This document shows positions 59,387 to 64,000 of a stretch of 64,000 nt of DNA, piece by piece. A program made the position numbers and the translations under genes. The first letter of the stretch is position 1. Each line of letters opens with the position of its first letter. Source of the stretch: CAYOSF01 sp964406605 (lineage in GTDB: Bacteria > Chloroflexota > Dehalococcoidia > DSTF01 > RBG-16-68-14); assembly GCA_964406605.1 (NCBI GenBank), contig CAYOSF010000002.1, forward strand, positions 62,001 through 126,000. Direction: 5' to 3'. The notes below the pieces were generated by a model, which saw nothing but the letters and a program-made list of their open reading frames with translations, did no database searches and was not told where the DNA came from.

Positions 59387-60481
59387 CTACGGCGGCAGTC
59401 TCTCAACCAGGCCGGCCGTGAACTGGAGAATGAGGGCCGCGTCGATGCTGTTCACGGTGCCGTCCTCATTCACGTCCGCGTTCCTCTCACAAAACGGCGG
59501 GCCGATGAGCGCAGCGCTGTATTGGAGGACCAAGACGGCGTCGATGCCGTTGACGTCGATGTCGCAGTTCACGTCGCCCGTCGGCGGTTTGGGCGTGACC
59601 TCATCGCTGAACACGCAGGGATCCAGGACAGAACGGCAGACCTGAATGCGGTAGCTCGACAGTCCCTCGCCGCTGCCGGCCACGGCCACGTTGTAGGTCG
59701 CCGGATGGGAGTCCTGGGAGTCGCGAAACACATCACCGGCCGCGAGCGGGATCTCGGTCTGGTCCGGCGTGATCACGGAGGCGGACACGGCGCCCGTACG
59801 TTCGAGGACCCTGACGCCGATGAACTGCTCCACGGGCGCGTCGACGGTGGAAAACGACCAAACCTCCGTGGCGCCAGGACATACCTCTCCGGCTCTGGTG
59901 GCCGTATGATTCGGGCCGCCGATGCCGAAGAACCAGAGCATGCCCTGATCGTGGCCTGGGTTCGGATCGATGCAGTCCCCAGGCGTGGGCGTTGGCGCCG
60001 GCCCGACCGTCACGGTCACCGTCTGCGACGACCGGTAGATAAAGTGGGTCGAGCAGACCTCCCCCGACGGGTAGTCGACGCAGAACGGCTTGTCCCACAC
60101 AAGCCAGACATGCAGCCTTGCCTCACCCTCATCAACCGCCCTCAGATCCCAGGCGATTGGGCAGTCGAAGCAGGCATACTCCACCTGCAGCGGAGACTCG
60201 GGTTGCAGGACAGTGGCGCTCTCAGGCGGTTCGAGCACCAGGGTGAAATCGGGGATGCAACAGGACTCACCTGATGCGACCGCCGTTACCCGGACGGCAT
60301 CGCCCACGCGGGGCGTCGGCGGGTCCACATCGATTTGCCAGGACAGCTCAGAGCCCTCGGCGGCGAACGACGGAGTCGGCTTTGTCGGGTTGTGGAGGAA
60401 GTGCAGTGCGCTGAGCAGAGCGCACAGAGTGAGAAGCACCACAAGGCTGCCGCCCGCAAACGCCGGCATTCGCGCGCTCAT
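59387..60481 (-). CDS. Secreted protein with C-terminal dockerin-type domain
   Basis: 364 aa. Signal peptide (first about 33 residues, LVVLLTLCALLSALHFL). A cysteine-containing beta-rich first domain (about 45-145) and a Pro/Thr linker (GPAPTPTPGD) follow. The second domain (about 155-295) has GMLWFFGIGGPNHTATRAGE and EVWSFSTVDAPVEQ. A type I dockerin-like Ca2+ module ends the protein (DVNCDIDVNGIDAVLVLQYS and DVNEDGTVNSIDAALILQF). The SD (TAGGAG) favours ATG 60481 over ATG 60490. A TGCTACAAT extended -10 lies at 60512-60520. Confidence 0.8.
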   Translation of the reverse strand: MSARMPAFAGGSLVVLLTLCALLSALHFLHNPTKPTPSFAAEGSELSWQIDVDPPTPRVGDAVRVTAVASGESCCIPDFTLVLEPPESATVLQPESPLQVEYACFDCPIAWDLRAVDEGEARLHVWLVWDKPFCVDYPSGEVCSTHFIYRSSQTVTVTVGPAPTPTPGDCIDPNPGHDQGMLWFFGIGGPNHTATRAGEVCPGATEVWSFSTVDAPVEQFIGVRVLERTGAVSASVITPDQTEIPLAAGDVFRDSQDSHPATYNVAVAGSGEGLSSYRIQVCRSVLDPCVFSDEVTPKPPTGDVNCDIDVNGIDAVLVLQYSAALIGPPFCERNADVNEDGTVNSIDAALILQFTAGLVERLPP

Positions 60482-60511
60482 TTGGGCCATCTCCTACGGC
60501 GATGTGCAGGG

Positions 60512-60520
60512 ATTGTAGCA
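60512..60520 (-). promoter_or_regulatory. Extended -10 candidate for the dockerin protein gene
   Basis: Minus strand TGC-TACAAT, 31 bases before the ATG at 60481. No clear -35. Same pattern as at 28603-28611. Confidence 0.5.
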
Positions 60521-60714
60521 CACGCGGGCGCGGCGGGAGCGGGGCGAGGCCGCCGGTCCACGCACGGAAACCCTCGCACACCGGCGATGCCGCGGCCCGG
60601 TACCGGCGCGCATGCTTGTGAGCGCCGGAGCACTGGACGAGCGAGCGCAGATCCACGAGAATGCCCACCAGGCGCTCGCCAAACGAACGGCCTACCGCAC
60701 GATAGGAGGTGCCC

Positions 60715-61152
60715 ATGCCACTGCAGATGACAAAGGAAGAACGCGAGGCTTTCCTGGCCGATGTCCACGTAGGCGTGCTCAGCATCGAGGACTCGGACCG
60801 CGGCCCCCTCTCGGTCCCGATCTGGTACGATTACAAGCCCGATGTCGGTGTCTGGATCATCACGGGACGCACTTCTCGAAAGGGCGTCGCCCTCGATAAG
60901 GCGGGACGCTTCAGCCTCGTCGCCCAGACCGAGCAGGCCCCGTACAAGTACGTCAGCGTTGAGGGCCCGATCGTCGATGTGCGGCCGGCCGATAAGGAGA
61001 AGGATGGTCGGCCGATGGCGCAGCGCTACCTGGGGACCGAGTTCGGCAACAGGTACGTCGACAGCCAGCCCGCGGACGGCGGTCACGTCTACGTGATGCG
61101 CCCCCGGCGCTGGCTGACGGTCGACTACACGAAGTTGGGCTCGGGCGGTTAG
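60715..61152 (+). CDS. Pyridoxamine 5'-phosphate oxidase-like flavin/F420-binding protein
   Basis: 145 aa split-barrel protein of the PNPOx-like superfamily: MTKEEREAFLADVHVGVLSI, RGPLSVPIWYDYKPDVGVWI, TGRTSRKGVALDKAGRFSLV, and a conserved C-terminal WLTVDYTKLG. These small proteins bind FMN, F420 or heme; the cofactor cannot be set from sequence by eye. They are common in actinobacteria and Chloroflexota. Strong AGGAGG SD before ATG 60715 (a GTG at 60709 is also in frame). It stands between two dockerin-type genes. Confidence 0.87.
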   Translation: MPLQMTKEEREAFLADVHVGVLSIEDSDRGPLSVPIWYDYKPDVGVWIITGRTSRKGVALDKAGRFSLVAQTEQAPYKYVSVEGPIVDVRPADKEKDGRPMAQRYLGTEFGNRYVDSQPADGGHVYVMRPRRWLTVDYTKLGSGG

Positions 61153-61227
61153 AGACACGGAAAATAGCAGGCAGGCACACCGCCGGCAACACACGGATCG
61201 CGACACGCGGAAATCGGCTGTTGGCCC

Positions 61228-62589
61228 ATGATCGCGGGGCAAAGGACCCTACTGCTCATCACGTGGATGCTGGTGATGGTGCTGGCCATGACCGTGCTCG
61301 AGCCGGGTGCCGCCCCGGTCGCCGCGGGTGGCAACCAGGCCGTTGTGACGGCGTGGTTCCACACCTGCGCCCTTACAAGCGAAGGTGGCCTCAAGTGTTG
61401 GGGCTGGAATGCTTACGGCGGGTTGGGGGATGGAACGAACACGGACAGCAACGTGCCGCTGGACGTCGCCGGTCTCACGGGCGGTGTCGAGAGCGTCTCA
61501 ACAGGTTGGGCCCACACCTGCGCCCTGACGACCGGGGGCGGGGTCGAGTGCTGGGGCCCGAACCTTTCGGGGGAATTGGGAAACGGCGCGAGCACCGGCA
61601 GCAACGTACCGATCGATGTCGTCGGCCTCGCCGGCGGCGCCCAGGACGTCTCGGCAGGCGGACACCACACCTGTGCGCTCACCGATGGGGGCGGGGTCAA
61701 GTGCTGGGGCACGAACGTCTTCGGCGAGTTGGGAGCCGGGACGTACGTCGACAGCAACGTGCCCGTCGATGTGGCCGGCCTCGCGAGCGGGGTGCAACAG
61801 ATCTCAGCAGGAGGACATCACACCTGCGCGATTATCGATGGGGGCGGCGTCAAGTGCTGGGGCATGAACATCTTCGGGCAGTTGGGAACCGGCACCTACG
61901 TCAACAGCAACGTGCCGGTCGACGTGAGCGGCCTTGCCGGACGCGTGCAGGCCGTCTCAGCAGGGGGCACCCACACCTGCGCTCTGACCGAAGAGGGCGG
62001 CGTCAAGTGCTGGGGGCGGAACGACACCGGCCAGTTGGGAACGGGGACGTACCAGGGAAGCAGCGTGCCGGTCGACGTTGTGGGACTCACCGGAGGCGTG
62101 CAGGCCGTAGCGGCCGGTGACGAACACACCTGCGCCCTCACAGCGGCGGGCGGCGTCAAGTGCTGGGGCTCGAATGGCTACGGAGAGCTGGGGAATGGGA
62201 CGAACGCCCAGAGCGCCGTACCGGTCGACGTTGTGGGGCTCACCAGCGGCGTACAGGCGGTTTCGGCGGGTGACGGACACACCTGCGCCCTCACCATCGA
62301 GGGCGGCATCAAGTGTTGGGGCAGAAACGACCACGGCGAACTGGGGGACGGCACGAACGAGGACAGCACCGTGCCGGTGGACACCGCGGAACTGCCCGGC
62401 GACGTGAACTGCGATGGCGTCACCGACAGCGTCGATGCCGCGCTGGTCCTTCAGTTCTCCGCCGACCTCATCGACTCGCTTGCCGGCCGGAGCGCCGGGG
62501 ACGTCAACCAGAACGGGAGCGTGGATGCCGTCGACGCCGCGCTCATCCTGCAGTTTGTGGCCGGGGTCATCGATAGCCTGCCTCCGTAG
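61228..62589 (+). CDS. Secreted RCC1-repeat protein with dockerin-type C-terminus
   Basis: 453 aa. Signal peptide (about 1-34, ending APVAAGG). Seven RCC1-like repeats of about 51 residues form a beta-propeller (about 38-390). Each contains HTCALT-x4-G-[VLI]-[KE]-CWG and GDGTN-x(3)-SNVPVDV, with a Cys pair per blade that can form a disulphide. A C-terminal dockerin-like module (about 391-453; DVNCDGVTDSVDAALVLQFS, DVNQNGSVDAVDAALILQF) follows. The propeller may bind protein or glycan ligands at the surface. No strong SD. Near-identical blade lengths and repeated DNA suggest growth by tandem duplication. Confidence 0.86.
   Translation: MIAGQRTLLLITWMLVMVLAMTVLEPGAAPVAAGGNQAVVTAWFHTCALTSEGGLKCWGWNAYGGLGDGTNTDSNVPLDVAGLTGGVESVSTGWAHTCALTTGGGVECWGPNLSGELGNGASTGSNVPIDVVGLAGGAQDVSAGGHHTCALTDGGGVKCWGTNVFGELGAGTYVDSNVPVDVAGLASGVQQISAGGHHTCAIIDGGGVKCWGMNIFGQLGTGTYVNSNVPVDVSGLAGRVQAVSAGGTHTCALTEEGGVKCWGRNDTGQLGTGTYQGSSVPVDVVGLTGGVQAVAAGDEHTCALTAAGGVKCWGSNGYGELGNGTNAQSAVPVDVVGLTSGVQAVSAGDGHTCALTIEGGIKCWGRNDHGELGDGTNEDSTVPVDTAELPGDVNCDGVTDSVDAALVLQFSADLIDSLAGRSAGDVNQNGSVDAVDAALILQFVAGVIDSLPP
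61330..62380 (+). repeat. Tandem RCC1-coding repeats, about 153 bp, seven copies
   Basis: CACACCTGCGCC-type blocks recur at regular spacing with GTCAAGTGCTGGGGC-type blocks. The copies are similar enough that some may be recent duplications. Confidence 0.7.
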
Positions 62590-62691
62590 ATCGCGCTGCG
62601 GCTCGCGCCTCCAGCACGAGACCTGCGGCCCTACGCTGCCGCCGGCGGCGGTTCTTGTTGCGCGGAGCTGGCTTGTGGTTCGCTACCAGCA

Positions 62692-63519
62692 GTGTTGACC
62701 ATCGAGATCGGCATCGACCCGGAGATCACCAGCCTCGGAGGCCTGTCGCTGACCTGGCACGGCCTGTTCGTGGCCCTGGGCATCCTCGCCGGTCTCTACG
62801 TCAGTGCCACGATGGCGCGAAGAAGGGGATTCCTGGAGGACGACATCTACACGGTGGCTCTGGTAGGCGTGCCCGCAGGGATCATTGGGGCGCGGATCCT
62901 GTTCGTCGCGGAGAACTGGCGCCTGTTCCAGGACGCGCCGCTGGACGCCTTTCGCATCGACGAAGGCGGTATCTCCATCTACGGGGCTCTGATCGGGGGT
63001 GTGGTGGCGGGCCTGGCGTATACCATGTGGCGACGGCTCGATATCGCGAGCGCTCTCGACGTCGCCGCCTTCGGACTGATCCTGGGGATGGCCATCGGGC
63101 GCCTCGGCTGCCTGGTGGCCGGGGATACGCTGGCCGACCCCTCCAGCCTCCCCTGGGCGGTCGAGTACACCAACCCGGCAAGCGGCAACTTCGGGCTGCC
63201 GCCGCAACACCCGGCCGTGGCCTACGAGATGCTGGGCGACCTGCTCATCTTCGGCCTCCTGTTCGTGTTGGCGCGCATGTACCGCAGGGACGGGCTCCTC
63301 TTCTTCTCGTGCCTGCTCGCCTACTCGGTGATGCGCTTCTTCGTTAACTTCCTGAGAGAGGACAGCAGGCCCATAGCCGGGGGAGAGCTGAACGTGATGC
63401 AGATGGTCGCGCTGGGCGTGGCCGTCGTGTCCGCGGCGGGCTTTCTGTACTACTGGCGTCGCCCTGCCGTCGCCGAACCGCACACCGCCGTGTCGTCGGA
63501 CCGGACCGCGCCCGGTTAG
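62692..63519 (+). CDS. lgt: Prolipoprotein diacylglyceryl transferase (Lgt)
   Basis: 275 aa, seven to eight membrane helices. Lgt transfers diacylglycerol to the lipobox Cys of prolipoproteins in the inner membrane. Marks: LTWHGLFVALGILAG near residue 25, GISIYGALIGGVVAG (about 96-110) and the signature-like GRLGCLVAGDTLADPSSLPW (about 141-160, a variant of the G-R-x-G-N-x-x-x-G-E motif), with QHPAVAYE later. It is needed for lipoproteins such as the two binding proteins at the start of the window. GTG start (TTG 62695 possible). Confidence 0.92.
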   Translation: MLTIEIGIDPEITSLGGLSLTWHGLFVALGILAGLYVSATMARRRGFLEDDIYTVALVGVPAGIIGARILFVAENWRLFQDAPLDAFRIDEGGISIYGALIGGVVAGLAYTMWRRLDIASALDVAAFGLILGMAIGRLGCLVAGDTLADPSSLPWAVEYTNPASGNFGLPPQHPAVAYEMLGDLLIFGLLFVLARMYRRDGLLFFSCLLAYSVMRFFVNFLREDSRPIAGGELNVMQMVALGVAVVSAAGFLYYWRRPAVAEPHTAVSSDRTAPG

Positions 63520-63707
63520 GATGGACGCGGTGGCAGACCTGGCTCGCCGCATACCTGCGTCCGAGCTGGAACCGAGTGCTCGCCCGCGGCAACCTGAAGA
63601 TCAGACCGCGCCATCGGCGCTTGACTCCGTCGGTAGCCATGGGGTACGGTCGGTCACGGCTAGAGGTAGCCAGCACAGCAGGGCGCAGGCCCCAGGAGGA
63701 GATGCTC

Positions 63708-64000
63708 ATGTGTGAGTTCTGTACTCAGCACGGCGAAGGCGAGAAGTGGTATCTGGAGGCGAAGAACTACAGCGCGGAGCTGATCAACGAGGAGCGCAAG
63801 CGCGTCATGGCGGACGTGCTGGAGGGGATAGGCGGCGAGGGTCTCGACCGCTTCGTCGCGCTGGACAAGGTCAGGGTGTCGGACCCCGCCGCCTACGAGA
63901 AGCTGCTCCCGACCATCATAGAGCAGCAGAAGCGCGACCACTGGGGCCAAGTCGTTCCTATCGAGGAGGTAGAGCAGATCCTCGACATGAGCCTGTCGGT
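63708..64000 (+). CDS. Fe-S (ferredoxin-like) protein, N-terminal part
   Basis: Partial, cut by the window end. ATG 63708 (or 63702 two codons earlier), SD AGGAGG at 63693-63698. The product starts MCEFCTQHGEGEKWYLEAKN, then YSAELINEERKRVMADVLEG. The CEFC pair with downstream helices matches uncharacterised proteins whose later part carries 4Fe-4S cluster cysteines, but that part lies beyond the window. It may take part in redox or sulfur chemistry; not shown here. No stop codon within the window. Confidence 0.7.
   Translation, partial: MCEFCTQHGEGEKWYLEAKNYSAELINEERKRVMADVLEGIGGEGLDRFVALDKVRVSDPAAYEKLLPTIIEQQKRDHWGQVVPIEEVEQILDMSLS

Overview
The window is a high-GC bacterial chromosome segment packed with genes on both strands. 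I see no rRNA, tRNA, CRISPR array, insertion sequence or phage module. The gene mix suggests an uncultured Chloroflexota bacterium, possibly of the Dehalococcoidia/SAR202 kind. The evidence is: several type III CoA-transferases, an ATP-dependent benzoyl-CoA reductase-type complex, secreted RCC1-repeat and dockerin proteins, secreted proteins with LPxTG-like tails, lipoprotein processing (lgt), and a short MCEFCTQHGEG-type Fe-S protein at the edge. This placement is inference from gene content, not from a marker gene.

Layout. 1-5532: branched-chain amino-acid-type ABC importer (livH, livM) with two tandem paralogous binding lipoproteins and no ATPase genes; a 65-aa Cys/His microprotein lies between the binding proteins on the other strand. 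5569-8305: a 36-aa membrane microprotein and a GH31 alpha-glycosidase. 8591-15392: a secreted Ig-like protein with an LPxTG-like tail, then a surface-glycan cluster (GT-C enzyme with extracytoplasmic beta domains, GT2, GT4, flippase). 15381-20868: three minus-strand exported proteins (two-domain GW protein, seven-repeat 944-aa protein with a cohesin-like domain, DUF4349 protein). 20997-22455: ECF sigma factor and its zinc-finger anti-sigma factor. 22545-32279: mixed catabolic genes (crotonase, two radical SAM proteins, alpha/beta hydrolase, amidase, a pair of type III CoA-transferases, aldo/keto reductase). 32450-34569: three tandem small secreted proteins with LPxTG-like sorting signals, two of them sharing a recently duplicated anchor module. 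34725-40113: GHL6-type glycosidase, phosphomannose-isomerase-like cupin, PEP-mobile-domain protein. 40210-46153: second glycan cluster (methyltransferase, flippase-like membrane protein, GT4, GT39-like enzyme with a pseudopilin-like tail). 46233-51756: acyl-CoA synthetase-like protein and a four-gene benzoyl-CoA reductase/2-hydroxyacyl-CoA dehydratase operon. 51927-57808: hydrolases, two unknown membrane proteins, and a NarL-type two-component system divergent from them. 57830-64000: M20 peptidase, two dockerin-type secreted proteins, a PNPOx-like protein, Lgt, and the start of an Fe-S protein.

How the genes may work together. The CoA-transferases, crotonase, acyl-CoA synthetase and the four-subunit reductase are consistent with anaerobic aromatic or acyl-CoA catabolism fed by importers. 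The two glycan clusters, the sortase-like substrates, the dockerin/cohesin-like proteins and Lgt point to an elaborate cell surface. A recurrent TGNTANNAT element, an extended -10 promoter type, precedes at least seven transcription units on both strands and may be the housekeeping promoter signature of this genome.
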